Assembly: GCA_937934645.1 (NCBI GenBank)
Contig: CALGYZ010000065.1
Location: 83,868 to 147,867, forward strand
DNA: 64,000 nt
Reading direction: 5' to 3'
From: an uncultured Bacillaceae bacterium
GTDB lineage: Bacteria; Bacillota; Bacilli; Bacillales; Caldibacillaceae
Shown piece by piece: positions 35,235 through 43,956 of this stretch (its first letter is position 1; every line of letters starts with the position of its first letter). The position numbers and the translations under genes are program-made. Under the pieces are notes generated by a model that did no database searches, had not been told where the DNA came from, and saw only the letters and a program-made list of their open reading frames with translations.

Positions 35235-35711
35235 ATGTTGATTCGGGTTTTATTTGTTTGTCTTGGGAATATTTGCCGTTCACCGATGGCGGAGGCGGTC
35301 TTCCGTGATTACGTAAAAAAGGAAGGTTTGGAACAGCAAATTGAAATTGATTCTGCCGGATTGGGCGGATGGCATGTTGGAGAAGAACCCCATCAGGGGA
35401 CGAAAGATATATTGGAGAAATACAATATTCCCGGTGACGGATTGGTGGCAAGAAAATTTGAAAAAGAAGATTTGGAACGGTTTGATTATATCGTTGCCAT
35501 GGATCATGATAATATAGCGGGTATCAACCGTTTGAAAAGCGGCGTTCCGGAAGCGAATGTAGCCTTGTTGATGGATTATGTAAAGGATGCCGAGGTAAAG
35601 GAAGTGCCCGATCCGTATTACACAGGAAATTTTGAATATGTTTACTCCCTGATTACTAAAGGATGCCAGTCGTTGTTGGAACATATTAAAAAAGAACATC
35701 AACTGTCATGA
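35235..35711 (+). CDS. yfkJ: Low molecular weight protein tyrosine phosphatase
   Basis: A 158-residue phosphatase. The P-loop CLGNICRSPMAEA near residue 8 holds the nucleophilic cysteine and arginine, and the general-acid DPYYTGNFEYVY near residue 128 is conserved. B. subtilis YfkJ is the same family and takes part in stress resistance. The ATG has GAGGTGA upstream. It leads a yfkJ-yfkI-yfkH operon. Confidence 0.92.
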   Translation: MLIRVLFVCLGNICRSPMAEAVFRDYVKKEGLEQQIEIDSAGLGGWHVGEEPHQGTKDILEKYNIPGDGLVARKFEKEDLERFDYIVAMDHDNIAGINRLKSGVPEANVALLMDYVKDAEVKEVPDPYYTGNFEYVYSLITKGCQSLLEHIKKEHQLS

Positions 35712-35735
35712 AATTTTTGATTCGGGGTGTCGGCC

Positions 35736-36062
35736 GTGGGAAAAAAGAAATTTTATAAAGGACTTCTTTTTGGCGCATTAATCGGCGGAACCATTACTTT
35801 GCTTGATAAAAATGTGAGACGGGAAGTATTGCAGGGCGGAAAAGCGTTGGGAAATCGGATAAAAGAAACTCTTTCCCGGCCCGGAGATTTGATGGAGAGC
35901 ATTCAAGGGAAAGTCGAACATTTCCGCAATACGTATGAAGCCTTAAATGAAGACCTACAGTTTCTGGCGGAAAAGGCTGCGGAAATAAAAAAGCTTGGTG
36001 AAGAAACAGCCATTACAATAAAAAAGATGAAAAACAATCAAGAACAGTCTGATGAATATTGA
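35736..36062 (+). CDS. yfkI: YtxH-domain protein (YfkI-like)
   Basis: About 108 residues. N-terminal KKFYKGLLFGALIGGTITLLDKNVRRE is a Gly-rich membrane segment typical of YtxH-type general stress proteins, followed by a helical tail with weak coiled coil and an acidic end. GTG 35736 is favoured by CGGGGTG upstream; GTG 35727 would begin within that site. It sits 24 bases after yfkJ, as in B. subtilis yfkJ-yfkI. Confidence 0.72.
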   Translation: MGKKKFYKGLLFGALIGGTITLLDKNVRREVLQGGKALGNRIKETLSRPGDLMESIQGKVEHFRNTYEALNEDLQFLAEKAAEIKKLGEETAITIKKMKNNQEQSDEY

Positions 36063-36135
36063 AATTTATATTTACATACTAGAGCAGGAAAATTAACGTG
36101 ACCGGATTCCGGCAGAAACCGGCAAGGTGATTAAC

Positions 36136-36996
36136 ATGTTTAAACTACCGGCAGGTTCATGGTTTATTCAATTGGTGAAACGGATTGAAAAACATCATTC
36201 ACTCGGATATTCCGCCCAATTGGCATATTTTTTTCTTCTGTCGTTGTTTCCGTTGTTAATAACGATTTTTTCCCTTCTGCCTTTTTTGCCGATTGATAAA
36301 GATTATTTAATCCGTTTAATCAGTGATTACGCACCTGGCGAAACGCTTACGATTATTGACCAAACGTTGGAAAGTGTTCTGAAAAACTATGACGGAGGAC
36401 GCCTTTCCATCGGGATTATCGGAACGCTCTGGGCTGCTTCCAACGGTATGAATGCAATAATCCGAGCCATGAACCGGGCTTATGAAATACAGGATGACCG
36501 TCCCTTTTTTATCGTCCGGGGAATTTCCGTTTTATTTACCGTCGCGATGATCGGGGTTTTTGTCTTTGCTATGTTGCTTCCCGTGTTTGGCAAGCAAGTC
36601 GGTCTTTTTATTTTTTCGAAATTCGGTTATACTGAACATTTTTTGCACGTCTGGAACACATTGCGGTTCGGTCTAAGTATAATCATATTATTTTTCGTAT
36701 TCAGTGCGATTTATTTGCTTGCGCCGAACCGGCGTTTGAAACCGGTTCATGTATTTCCCGGTGCTGCATTTTCCTCCGTCGGCTGGATCGCTGCCTCCCT
36801 CGGATTTTCCTATTATGTGAACAACTTTGGAAACTATTCGGTCATGTACGGAAGTCTTGGTGCCATTATTGTTTTGATGATTTGGTTTTATATTACCGCC
36901 GCCGTGCTTATAATCGGCGGAGAGATTAACGGGCTGAATCAGGAGCTCAGGGAGAAAAAAGAAAAAAATAAAAGGAACAGCGGAGAAAACCAATGA
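36136..36996 (+). CDS. yfkH: YihY/BrkB family membrane protein (YfkH-like)
   Basis: A 286-residue protein with six membrane segments. Family marks: SLGYSAQLAYFFLLSLFPLLI near residue 20, GTLWAASNGMNAIIRAMNRAYE near residue 100, and YGSLGAIIVLMIWFYITAAVLIIGGEIN near residue 245. YihY/UPF0761 proteins are probable inner-membrane transporters; the old ribonuclease BN label is wrong. ATG 36136 follows AAGGTGATT. It completes the yfkJIH group and ends inside a bidirectional terminator. Confidence 0.87.
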   Translation: MFKLPAGSWFIQLVKRIEKHHSLGYSAQLAYFFLLSLFPLLITIFSLLPFLPIDKDYLIRLISDYAPGETLTIIDQTLESVLKNYDGGRLSIGIIGTLWAASNGMNAIIRAMNRAYEIQDDRPFFIVRGISVLFTVAMIGVFVFAMLLPVFGKQVGLFIFSKFGYTEHFLHVWNTLRFGLSIIILFFVFSAIYLLAPNRRLKPVHVFPGAAFSSVGWIAASLGFSYYVNNFGNYSVMYGSLGAIIVLMIWFYITAAVLIIGGEINGLNQELREKKEKNKRNSGENQ

Positions 36997-37011
36997 GGTT
37001 TTCTCCGCTGT
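36977..37011. terminator. Bidirectional 15-bp terminator hairpin
   Basis: ACAGCGGAGAAAACC (36977-36991) pairs perfectly with GGTTTTCTCCGCTGT (36997-37011); the yfkH stop codon is in the loop. T-rich stretches follow on both strands, so it ends both convergent transcripts. Confidence 0.88.
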
Positions 37012-37037
37012 TTCATTTTACTTGGGCGTTCCGGAAT

Positions 37038-38972
37038 TTATGAATTTGATTTTAACAGTCTCAAGCCGTTTAAAATAACTAAAATGGTGCTTCCTTCATG
37101 TCCGATTACCCCGAGGGGCAGGTCAATAGCCTGGAAGAAATTGGACATGACGAGGACAAGGATCACTGCAACGGAAAAGAATAAATTTTGTTTAATAATC
37201 CGGTTCATCCGTTTCGACAGCCGGATTGCCTGATGAATTTTGGTCAGGTCATTTTTCATAAGCACTACATCGGCCGTTTCCAGTGCGGCATCAGTACCTT
37301 CACCCATGGCAATGCCGACATTTGCTTTCGCCAGTGCAGGGGCATCGTTAATTCCGTCGCCGACCATTGCCGTTAACCCGTGCTCCTTTTGAATCTTCCG
37401 GATTTCCTCTGCTTTATTTTCCGGGAGGCATTCAGCAACATATTGGAGAATGCCCGTTTCCGATGCGATTGTTTTTGCTGTATTTTCGTTATCCCCTGTT
37501 AACAATACCGGTTTGATTCCATTTTCTTTCAGACGTTGAATGGCTTCTTTCGAATCCGGACGGATCATATCTTTTAATGTAATAAAAGCAACAACTTTCT
37601 TGTTCTTTTGAATATATACAACGGTATTTCCTTCATCTTGCAACTTCCGTGTCAGCGGGATGTCAGGTGTTCTTTCACCTTCTAAATCCATAAAAGCCTT
37701 CTTGCCTATTTTCCATTCATCACCGTTAAGAAGGGCTTTTACTCCCCAGCCGCTTACATCCTGCACCGAATCAAGATCGACCAGCGGCAGTTGATACTTT
37801 TCGGCGTAACGGACGATTGCTTCGGCCAATGGGTGGGTTGAATGCTTTTCAATAGAAGCAGCAATTTGTAAGATTCTATTTTTTTCTTTTTCAAAGGCCG
37901 GTGAAACGATGAAATGTGTCACTTCTGGTTTTCCTTTTGTTAAGGTGCCGGTCTTATCCAGGGCAATCGCTCTCAAGGCAGCGAGTTTTTCCAAATGGAC
38001 TCCGCCTTTGAATAAGATGCCGTTTTTTGCGCCGTTCGATATGGCGGAAAGTGTCGCTGGCATGATGGAAGCGACAACCGCGCACGGAGAAGCGACAACG
38101 AGTAGAACCATTGCCCGGTAAAATGTTTCGTTCCAGCTCCAGCCGAAAATGTAATGGGGCAGGAACATCATCAGCCCGACAATGATTAAAACAATTTTGA
38201 CATAGGTTCCTTCAAACCGTTCGATAAATTGTTGTGAAGGAGACCGTTCACTTTCCGCATTTTGAACAAGGGCGATAATTTTTTGGAAAAGTGTCTCATC
38301 GGCCGGTTTTGTTATTTTAACGGTAATGGAGCCGCTCATATTTACCGTTCCTGCAAATACTTCGTCCTCCAGTGTTTTTTCTACCGGGACGGATTCACCG
38401 GTAATGGCGGACTGATCGATACTTGTTCGTCCTTTGACAACCACTCCGTCGGCAGGAAGTCGTTCACCGGGTTTGACTAAAATCAGGTCACCGACTTTTA
38501 ATTGTTTCACCGGGACTTTAATCTCATGTCCGTCTTTGATCAGGAGAGCTTCTTCCGGCTGCAGGTCAAATAAGGCGGAAATTTCCTTTTTGCTCTTGTT
38601 CATTGTATACGTCTCGAGGGCACCGCTTAATGCAAAGATAAAGATTAAAATCGCACCTTCTTCCCAATAGCCGATGATGGCTGAACCGATCGCGGCTAAG
38701 ATCATGAGAAGTTCGACGTTTAACTTTTTGTCCGTGATTGTTTCTGTAATTCCTTCCTTAGCTTTAAAAAATCCTCCGGTCACATAGGCAAATATATACA
38801 ACACAGCAGAAGCGGTTTGGTAACCGAACCGGTCCAATAGCCAGCCGCCCAAAATGAGAATACCGCTGATGATCGCAAGGGAAAATTCAAGATAAGGTTC
38901 AAGGACGGATATTTTTTTCTTTACATTTTCTTTTTGCTTCACAATATTTTTCACTCCGATATTCAGTTCCAA
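37038..38972 (-). CDS. pfeT: P1B-4 type iron-efflux ATPase (PfeT/ZosA-like)
   Basis: About 644 residues with no N-terminal HMA domain. The transport motif is ASPCAVV (SPC), and near the C terminus HEGST follows; both mark the P1B-4 group that includes B. subtilis PfeT (formerly ZosA), a peroxide-induced Fe(II) exporter, and Listeria FrvA. DKTGTLT, TGES and MVGDGINDAPAL are intact, so the pump should work. The start TTG 38972 follows AGGAGGAG; longer frames lack a site. Two Fur/PerR-type boxes lie just upstream, agreeing with iron control. It interrupts the yfk gene order. Confidence 0.85.
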   Translation of the reverse strand: MELNIGVKNIVKQKENVKKKISVLEPYLEFSLAIISGILILGGWLLDRFGYQTASAVLYIFAYVTGGFFKAKEGITETITDKKLNVELLMILAAIGSAIIGYWEEGAILIFIFALSGALETYTMNKSKKEISALFDLQPEEALLIKDGHEIKVPVKQLKVGDLILVKPGERLPADGVVVKGRTSIDQSAITGESVPVEKTLEDEVFAGTVNMSGSITVKITKPADETLFQKIIALVQNAESERSPSQQFIERFEGTYVKIVLIIVGLMMFLPHYIFGWSWNETFYRAMVLLVVASPCAVVASIMPATLSAISNGAKNGILFKGGVHLEKLAALRAIALDKTGTLTKGKPEVTHFIVSPAFEKEKNRILQIAASIEKHSTHPLAEAIVRYAEKYQLPLVDLDSVQDVSGWGVKALLNGDEWKIGKKAFMDLEGERTPDIPLTRKLQDEGNTVVYIQKNKKVVAFITLKDMIRPDSKEAIQRLKENGIKPVLLTGDNENTAKTIASETGILQYVAECLPENKAEEIRKIQKEHGLTAMVGDGINDAPALAKANVGIAMGEGTDAALETADVVLMKNDLTKIHQAIRLSKRMNRIIKQNLFFSVAVILVLVMSNFFQAIDLPLGVIGHEGSTILVILNGLRLLKSNS

Positions 38973-38993
38973 AAGATCTCCTCCTAACCTAAT

Positions 38994-39061
38994 TGATAAT
39001 AACAATCATTAACAACGTGATTGAATAATTAATATATATTAATAATTGATAATTAGAATCA
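38994..39061 (-). promoter_or_regulatory. Tandem Fur/PerR-type boxes upstream of pfeT
   Basis: TGATAATAACAATCA (38994-39008) and TGATAATTAGAATCA (39047-39061) each match 13 of 15 positions of the 7-1-7 Fur box (TGATAAT-N-ATTATCA). The near one lies 22 bases before the start codon, where it would block transcription. In B. subtilis pfeT is controlled by PerR and Fur. Confidence 0.6.
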
Positions 39062-39182
39062 TTGTCATTACTAACATAAAAACTTGATTTTCTAAGTATA
39101 TTATATCATGAAGAATAAAAAACGAAAGTGAATTGACCTATATTTATTATAATTATTTTAAATATTAAATGATAATAATTTT

Positions 39183-39221
39183 AAATTAAAAAGAAAAGCT
39201 GTCCCTGAAAGGACAGCTTTT
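39183..39221 (-). terminator. Terminator of the MFS gene
   Basis: AAAAGCTGTCC (39194-39204) pairs with GGACAGCTTTT (39211-39221); on the minus strand CTTTTTAATTT follows. Confidence 0.8.
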
Positions 39222-39258
39222 CCTGTATAATATCCCCGTATTTCATTGAACACGGGGG

Positions 39259-40452
39259 TTATATGTTCCACCGGGGATCAGCTTTTGATAATTGTTTATC
39301 TTTTTTATATGCATGAAGACCGGTAAAAATGAAAAGTAAAATGACGGCAATAAAGTAGAAGAAACTGATCTGTTTAAAAAGGTCGATGACAAGTCCGCTG
39401 AGAAAGGGTCCCGTAATACTACCGAAGCTGAAACAAATCCCTACCAATAAATTTCCGGCTGGCAGCAGCTGCTTCGGTATGGTATCAGTTAAAAAAGCGA
39501 TACTTAATGAATAAGTGGAACCGAGGAGCATACCGCCAGTGAAAAAGGCAAACAGTAAATAAAGGGATGAATGCTCAAAAATTCCGGCGGTACCAAAAAT
39601 GAAAAAGCCGGCTATCATAACAAAACGCAAAATATTCCTGCGGCCGAATTTATCGCTTAACATGCCCAGAGGAAGCTGGAATACGATGCCGCCGACAGCA
39701 AAGGCGGAAACAATGATGGATAGTATTTCCACACCATGTCCTAATCGGAGACCGTATACCGGGAAGTTTCCGTTTAAAGAAGCTTCCAGCACACCGTAAC
39801 AGAATGCCGGCAGCAGAGGGGCCCAGGCATATTTGACTACTTTTCCGAACCGTTGTACCGTGGACCGGATGGAATAGGTCTCCACTTGATGATCATATGT
39901 ATCCGGATATTCATTTTTTATTAGGAATATCGTTAAACAAGCAAACAGGCTTAAAATTCCGGTGATTATAAACGGCAGGTTTTCGTTGATTTGCACGAGC
40001 TGGGTCAGAAGAGGCCCGACCGCAAATCCGACGCCAAATGATAAACCGTAAAGGGAAATATTCCGTCCCCGTTTATCCGCGGATGAAAAAGAAGTAATCC
40101 ATGTTTGTGAGGCAAAGTGCAGGGCGTGATCGCCGATACCGATAATCAGCCTCAATATAAACCAAAAAATAACGGATTCCCATACCGTAAAAAGAAACAG
40201 AGAAATAACAACGGTGAATCCGCCCGCAATGATTAACGGTTTATATCCAAACCTCCGGAGCGGGGTTTCCATAAAGGGAGAGGCGAGGAGAATTCCGATA
40301 TACAGACCTGTTGCATGAAGTCCGTTTATGACCGGTGAAACGCCCTGTTGTTCCAGTATGACGGCGATCAGCGGCAATAACATTCCTTGTGATAGGCCGG
40401 AAATACTGACAATCATTACTAATACGGGAAAGCGTAGTTTTTTGTTGTTCAT
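39259..40452 (-). CDS. yfkF: MFS transporter (YfkF-like)
   Basis: A 397-residue protein with 12 membrane segments of the major facilitator type. The loop between segments 2 and 3 reads ETPLRRFGYKPL, segment 4-5 region has RLIIGIGDHALHFASQTWI, and the repeat in the second half is MLSDKFGRRN. Drug or sugar efflux is the usual role, but the substrate cannot be read. In B. subtilis yfkF lies beside yfkD and yfkH, as here. The leader upstream contains a terminator-like hairpin. Confidence 0.78.
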   Translation of the reverse strand: MNNKKLRFPVLVMIVSISGLSQGMLLPLIAVILEQQGVSPVINGLHATGLYIGILLASPFMETPLRRFGYKPLIIAGGFTVVISLFLFTVWESVIFWFILRLIIGIGDHALHFASQTWITSFSSADKRGRNISLYGLSFGVGFAVGPLLTQLVQINENLPFIITGILSLFACLTIFLIKNEYPDTYDHQVETYSIRSTVQRFGKVVKYAWAPLLPAFCYGVLEASLNGNFPVYGLRLGHGVEILSIIVSAFAVGGIVFQLPLGMLSDKFGRRNILRFVMIAGFFIFGTAGIFEHSSLYLLFAFFTGGMLLGSTYSLSIAFLTDTIPKQLLPAGNLLVGICFSFGSITGPFLSGLVIDLFKQISFFYFIAVILLFIFTGLHAYKKDKQLSKADPRWNI

Positions 40453-40805
40453 AAATCATATCTCCTGTGTGCAATAGTTAATTCAGTCCATATCCCATAG
40501 TAACGAAAATAAAACCGGGTGGCAATAAGCTGCCGCCCGGTTTTATGGATTCAGCCGTTTTTTACAATTACCTCCGTAGCAGGTGTCTAAATTCTCCGTT
40601 AAGTTTGTTGTAAAATTCCCCCTATGAAGAATTTTTTCTTGTCTTCCATTTCCCCCCCTTTTGTATTCGGTTAATAAATAAATATTTAAAATGCTTTGTC
40701 AATATTCGGATGTATCTGGGAAAATATCAAAATTTTTTTGGATAAGAAATACAACCAAAGCAAAAAATAAGTCCAGAATGATTAGTGGAAGGAGTTACAA
40801 TCACC
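40453..40805. other. 353-base region between yfkF and yfkD
   Basis: It contains a terminator-like hairpin (40503-40546) in the leader of the MFS gene, two tiny minus-strand frames (16 codons from the ATG at 40651 with a G7 run ahead; another ending at 40543 with a CYGGNC segment), and AT-rich promoter sequence for both flanking genes. None is convincing as a gene. A regulated leader or decayed small gene is possible. Confidence 0.4.
40503..40546 (-). terminator. Leader hairpin with T run ahead of the MFS gene
   Basis: AAAACCGGGTGGCA (40511-40524) pairs with TGCCGCCCGGTTTT (40531-40544), one T-G wobble. On the minus strand TATTTTC follows. It lies about 50 bases upstream of the yfkF-like start, so it may attenuate that gene or end a short RNA. 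Confidence 0.6.
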
Positions 40806-41642
40806 ATGAACAGACAGCTGTATCAGTTATTGATCCTCATCCTTACCTTTTGCGCAATTACGGTATTAAACGAAACGGTAAGTTTTGCCGACCGGACTGT
40901 CCAAGGGGAAGTAAAGAGAGAAGAAGCAGCAAAATATAAAATTCCGGACTCCGTTTTAAATATAGCCAAGGACAATACTTATCCCAATCCGTCTCAGGAT
41001 ATGCCCCAGCTGCAGCCGAGTGAACTGACGAAAGAACTATTGGATACATCCAAGGTTAAAATTGAGAATCCTGATTTAATATTGATGTTAAATGAAACAA
41101 GCATCACCAAGCCGATGGTGGCCATTGGTCATAAGGCGACAATTTATTTGGGAAAATGGCCGTTAAATTATGAATCAAAAGAAACAGCGTTAAATTGGGA
41201 ATATCAAAAGATCAATACGAATCATTACGATAACAGGAACGGAAAAGAAGCTTACAAATTCCACTATGTACAAGAATCACAAAAAGTTGTCCGCGGGGGA
41301 CTGACGGCAAAAATCCCGCATGCCAATGATGTGAAAAAAATGATGTTGTTAAAAGCATCCGAAAAGACAAAACTGCCCTTGTCTTTCGATACTATTATCG
41401 GCGCAGGAACAAAAAAGGACCAATATTATAACATTCCGAGTAAAAAACTTGGATACCTTGATGCCTATGCCCCTGCTGTTAATGAAAAGGGTACCGTCAC
41501 ATATGGGGAGGTTTATCTCGTCTTGAAAGGAGGGAAACGTTCGATCGAGATTAAAAACGTAACTTCCCAGGGAATCGGGGCATGGATTCCAATCCAGGAT
41601 TACGTTTCGTTTAAATTTTCAGCGACGGATGTGCCGAGATAA
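40806..41642 (+). CDS. yfkD: YfkD family secreted protein
   Basis: About 278 residues with an N-terminal signal or anchor (LYQLLILILTFCAITVLNETVSFA, likely cut after SFA). The mature part has the YfkD pattern: DSVLNIAKDNTYPNPSQDMPQLQPSEL, then a beta-rich region ending WIPIQDYVSFKF. Function is unknown; B. subtilis yfkD lies in the same neighbourhood. ATG 40806 follows GGAAGGAG at 11 bases. A strong terminator follows. Confidence 0.8.
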   Translation: MNRQLYQLLILILTFCAITVLNETVSFADRTVQGEVKREEAAKYKIPDSVLNIAKDNTYPNPSQDMPQLQPSELTKELLDTSKVKIENPDLILMLNETSITKPMVAIGHKATIYLGKWPLNYESKETALNWEYQKINTNHYDNRNGKEAYKFHYVQESQKVVRGGLTAKIPHANDVKKMMLLKASEKTKLPLSFDTIIGAGTKKDQYYNIPSKKLGYLDAYAPAVNEKGTVTYGEVYLVLKGGKRSIEIKNVTSQGIGAWIPIQDYVSFKFSATDVPR

Positions 41643-41657
41643 CGTTTTATACAAGGG

Positions 41658-41698
41658 AAAACCTCTGATTTTTTATTCAGAGGTTTTGTTTTTTTTTT
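41658..41698 (+). terminator. Terminator after yfkD
   Basis: AAAACCTCTG (41658-41667) pairs with CAGAGGTTTT (41678-41687), then a G and a T10 run. Confidence 0.92.
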
Positions 41699-41809
41699 GC
41701 AGAACAGAGCCGGATAAATGGACTGCTTTTTGTAATCGCTTTTTCCATTGATTCACAGGCATTTTTTCTTCCGGTCCAGGGATGCTAAAAGGGAAGGGAG
41801 GTAGCCGAA

Positions 41810-42613
41810 ATGAAAAAATATTTTCTGCTTGTTGCGGCGGTCATCTGCTTGTTTTTTTCCAATTGTGCCACCGTCTTTGCCTTTTCCAATACCCCGATTC
41901 ACTGGGGATTTAAAAAGGCAGAAAATGAAATACCGCCGGAAGCAGGAAAAGAATATGATGAATTGCTGAAAAAGTACGATGCCTTTTATAAAGATGAAAC
42001 AGACGAAAAAGTTGTATACTTAACTTTTGATAACGGTTATGAAAACGGTTATACGGAAAAAATTTTGGACGTCTTAAAAAAAGAAAACGTTCCCGCAACG
42101 TTTTTTGTTACCGGGCATTATCTTGAATCCGCCCCTGACCTTGTCAAGCGGATGGTGAGAGAAGGACATATTGTCGGCAATCATTCCTGGAGCCATCCTG
42201 ACTTCACCCGGATGAACGATGCAAAGGTCAAGGAAGAATTAGACCGGGTAAAAGAAAGGACAAAAGAACTGACCGGACAAAAGGAAATGAAGTTTATGCG
42301 GCCGCCTCGCGGAATTTTCAGCGAACGGACATTAAAGACAGCAAAAGATGCGGGATATATTCATGTCTTCTGGTCCCTTGCCTTTGTTGACTGGAAAACA
42401 GACCAGCAGCGGGGATGGGAATATGCGTATAATGAAATTATGAAACAAATCCATCCGGGCGCGGTGATCCTGTTACATACCGTATCCAAAGATAATGCCA
42501 ACGCTCTGGAAAAAGTGATTAAAGATTTGAAAAAACGGGGTTATACTTTTAAAAGCCTGAATGATTATTTGTACAAAAAGGAATTGGAGGAGAATAATAA
42601 AATTTTACCTTAA
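41810..42613 (+). CDS. pdaA: Delta-lactam-biosynthetic N-deacetylase
   Basis: A 267-residue secreted enzyme with signal peptide (about 25 residues, ending ATVFAF). The polysaccharide deacetylase domain carries YLTFDNGYENGYT (PdaA form of the TFDDG metal motif), HIVGNHSWSHPD with the two histidine ligands, and RPPRG. The TFDNGYE variant and the preceding HWGF segment are typical of PdaA, which deacetylates N-acetylmuramic acid to make muramic delta-lactam in spore cortex. This points to a spore-former. A terminator follows. Confidence 0.9.
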   Translation: MKKYFLLVAAVICLFFSNCATVFAFSNTPIHWGFKKAENEIPPEAGKEYDELLKKYDAFYKDETDEKVVYLTFDNGYENGYTEKILDVLKKENVPATFFVTGHYLESAPDLVKRMVREGHIVGNHSWSHPDFTRMNDAKVKEELDRVKERTKELTGQKEMKFMRPPRGIFSERTLKTAKDAGYIHVFWSLAFVDWKTDQQRGWEYAYNEIMKQIHPGAVILLHTVSKDNANALEKVIKDLKKRGYTFKSLNDYLYKKELEENNKILP

Positions 42614-42616
42614 AAA

Positions 42617-42660
42617 ATTGCGCGCTTCTCCTGGAAAATTGGAGAAAGCGTGCTTATCTT
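42617..42660 (+). terminator. Terminator after pdaA
   Basis: GCGCGCTTCTCC (from 42620) pairs with GGAGAAAGCGTGC, one bulge and one wobble, followed by a T-rich stretch. Confidence 0.75.
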
Positions 42661-42709
42661 TTGCTTTTCCCTGCAAATAAATGCATGTAGGGGATGTAAA
42701 GGAGTATGA

Positions 42710-43087
42710 ATGATGAATAATGCCGGCGGAACTGAATGAAAAATTGACGCATATTATTGCGAAATACCTACCGGACATTCAAGTGGTTTTATTATCTTTA
42801 AGGGATATTATTTTAAACGTCTCACCTGAATTAAATGAAGAGTTTAAATGGTCCATGCCGAATTATTCCTATAAAGGGAAACTCATTTGTTATTTGCAGG
42901 CCGGTCAAAACCATGTAAACCTCGGTTTTCATAAAGGAAAGGAACTGGAAAAAGCTGATGCTGCCCATTTATTACAAGGCAGTGGAAAACGATGCGCCAT
43001 ATCCGGTATAAAAAGCCGGAAGAAATTAATCCGGAGACGGTAATTTCGCTTATTCAAGCGTCAAAGGCGTTAAATGACAATGAATAA
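42710..43087 (+). pseudogene. DUF1801 (YdhG/YjbR-type) gene with frameshift
   Basis: The main frame (42720-43043) encodes a DUF1801 protein (EFKWSMPNYSYKGKLICYLQAG, then HVNLGFHKG), but near 42990 the frame fails: after LLQGSGKR the conserved ending MRHIRYKKPEEINPETVI continues in another frame through 43087. A single missing base there explains it. The 5' end also looks disturbed: the ribosome site AAAGGAG (42698-42704) suits ATG 42706 or 42710, which are in other frames. The gene is probably inactive. A sequencing error is the alternative for the first shift. Confidence 0.75.
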
Positions 43088-43267
43088 ACCGAAAATAAAA
43101 ATTCCCCAAAACCGGGAATTTATATTGGGATGGATTTCCGGCCAGAAAAAATATTGTAGTCTGTCCGTTTTTATGAACTACACACCGATTATGCTGTTTA
43201 AAAATGAACTTTTGGGAAATAAATAATAGCCGTACTTGAAAAAATGATTCAGCTGGAGGAACAACAA

Positions 43268-43678
43268 ATGACAGCAGATGTATCTTTAGATTTTGACTAT
43301 TCGAGCCCGATTGATCAAGTATGGAAAGCTTTAACCGATTCGGGAATCCTTGCCAAATGGATTTGGAGCAATGATTTCAAACCCGTTACCGGCCATAAGT
43401 TTCAATTCCGTACCGAACCGAATGAATGGTGGGACGGAATCGTCAATGGGGAAGTACTTGAAGTCGATAAGCCCCATAAATTGTCTTACACCTGGGAAAG
43501 CCAGGGAGAAAAAACAATCATTACCTGGAGATTAAAGGAAAATCCTGACGGTACGACTCATGTCCATTTTGAACAGACGGGATTTAGTGAGGAAACAAAA
43601 GCATATCCGGGAGCACTTGAAGGGGCGGTAAGCAGCTGGAAAGATTTCGGAGAAAAACTGAAAACCGTTTTACCCTGA
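43268..43678 (+). CDS. SRPBCC/AHSA1 domain protein (YndB-like)
   Basis: A 136-residue Aha1/START-type protein: FDYSSPIDQVWKALTDSGILAKWIWSNDF, then a central WWDGIVNGEVLEVDKPHKLSYTWES and a C-terminal amphipathic helix (GAVSSWKDFGEKLKTVL). This fold binds hydrophobic ligands; B. subtilis YndB is similar. ATG 43268 follows CTGGAGGA; the earlier ATG lacks a site. Specific ligand unknown. Confidence 0.83.
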   Translation: MTADVSLDFDYSSPIDQVWKALTDSGILAKWIWSNDFKPVTGHKFQFRTEPNEWWDGIVNGEVLEVDKPHKLSYTWESQGEKTIITWRLKENPDGTTHVHFEQTGFSEETKAYPGALEGAVSSWKDFGEKLKTVLP

Positions 43679-43696
43679 TTTATATTTCAGCAAACG

Positions 43697-43750
43697 GCAT
43701 CTTCCTCCATGTTCAATTGATCATACCATGAGTGAGGGAGATGCATTTTT
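43697..43750 (+). terminator. Terminator after SRPBCC gene
   Basis: GCATCTTCCTC (from 43697) pairs with GAGGGAGATGC ending at 43744, then a T7 run; the loop is long. Confidence 0.75.
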
Positions 43751-43792
43751 TTATCTCCTCTATTTTACTATTTTCTATAGACCATTTTCCTC

Positions 43793-43851
43793 TTGACAAT
43801 AAGAAAAGGCTAAATTACATTTGTGTTAACTTGTTAATATTTTATTTAACA
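43793..43851 (+). promoter_or_regulatory. bio operon promoter with BirA-type operator
   Basis: TTGACA (43793-43798), 17-base spacer, TACATT (43816-43821) form a sigma-A promoter. Just downstream TGTTAAC-N14-TTTAACA (43824-43851) resembles the BirA operator of Bacilli (TTGTTAACC and its complement about 14-15 bases apart). BirA bound here would cover the start point and repress when biotin is plentiful. Confidence 0.65.
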
Positions 43852-43956
43852 TTTTTTGTGCGTGAATTTTTTCTAATTGAAGGCTGAAAAACAGAGAAAT
43901 ATGTAGCAAAAGTAATTCATTAAAATTTTGAATGACGGTCGAAAGGGTGAAAGGAC

